NCBI GenBank assembly: GCA_900545905.1
Contig: URBA01000102.1
Location: 1-5,842 of the forward strand
From: an uncultured Collinsella sp.
GTDB lineage: Bacteria > Actinomycetota > Coriobacteriia > Coriobacteriales > Coriobacteriaceae
Reading direction: 5' to 3'
DNA: 5,842 nucleotides
Positions 5,804 to 5,842 of the stretch are shown one piece after another. The position numbers were made by a program, and so were the translations under genes. Below the pieces are notes generated by a model. It saw nothing but the letters and a program-made list of their open reading frames with translations. It was not told the DNA's origin and made no database searches. The stretch's first letter is position 1. The number at the start of each line of letters is the position of its first letter.

Positions 5804-5804
5804 C

Positions 5805-5842
5805 CTACAGTTCAGTCACGACAACGCTGTTGTAGACCTGTC
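5805..5842 (-). CDS. Possible C-terminal tail of a convergent gene (partial)
   Basis: One minus-strand frame from the right edge reads QVYNSVVVTEL and then TAG (5807-5805). The composition is protein-like, and the stop lies just before a stable hairpin, as expected for a gene converging on galT. Eleven codons are too few for recognition, and an open stretch this short occurs often by chance; the other two minus-strand frames close at once. No function is proposed. Confidence 0.25.
   Translation of the reverse strand, partial: QVYNSVVVTEL

Larger units (their letters stand above)
5462..5804. other. Palindrome-rich intergenic region after galT
   Basis: No convincing gene lies here. In order it holds the galKT terminator, a 69-bp imperfect inverted repeat, a short spacer, a long nested palindrome with 15-bp termini, and a 12-bp hairpin. 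The spacer (5623-5663) has a direct repeat GGCAACG (5634-5640 minus one base offset, and 5651-5657) and weak CCAAG/CTTGG arms (5630-5634, 5648-5652). Most of the gap can fold, which fits accumulated extragenic repeat elements between two converging genes. Confidence 0.75.

Noticed and set aside
1..5842. CRISPR array, tRNA, rRNA or riboswitch
   Set aside because: I saw no regularly spaced repeats, no tRNA-like cloverleaf and no recognisable rRNA or riboswitch core. This was by eye only.

Overview
The window is a moderately high-GC bacterial segment. It carries a galactose (Leloir) locus next to a flavodiiron protein gene. Codon use, the form of the galactokinase (a GNHTDH motif instead of GEHTDY), the class II GalT and the presence of an anaerobe-type flavodiiron protein suggest an anaerobic gut bacterium. 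A Collinsella-like member of the Coriobacteriia is my best guess, from family resemblance only. Bases 1-49 are not genomic: they are an Illumina Nextera (Tn5) library adapter, so real sequence begins at base 50.

Layout. 50-1137 (-) is a flavodiiron (FprA-type) protein whose C-terminus is cut off by the adapter; it has a good RBS and an extended -10 promoter. 1267-2298 (-) is a complete LacI/GalR-family repressor with a GTG start. 2299-2636 is a divergent control region with three copies of one operator-like sequence and a separate hairpin-like dyad. 2637-3842 (+) is galK and 3833-5461 (+) is galT, which overlap by 10 nt. A strong intrinsic terminator lies at 5508-5548. 5549-5804 has no gene but is packed with palindromes: a 69-bp imperfect inverted repeat, a roughly 100-bp fully nested palindrome with 15-bp perfect termini flanked by CAGCG direct repeats (MITE-like), and a 12-bp perfect hairpin. 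A possible C-terminal tail of a convergent gene enters from the right edge.

How it works together. GalK phosphorylates galactose and GalT exchanges galactose-1-phosphate with UDP-glucose to give UDP-galactose and glucose-1-phosphate. The divergent LacI-family protein is the obvious candidate repressor, acting on the three shared operator copies and probably controlling both galKT and its own gene. No galE, galM or transporter is in the window. The flavodiiron gene appears to be a separate unit with its own promoter; its usual role is removal of O2 and/or NO.

The core genes are ordinary. The features most worth a second look are the operator layout, the Glu-to-Asn change in the galactokinase sugar-binding motif, and the palindromic elements after galT.
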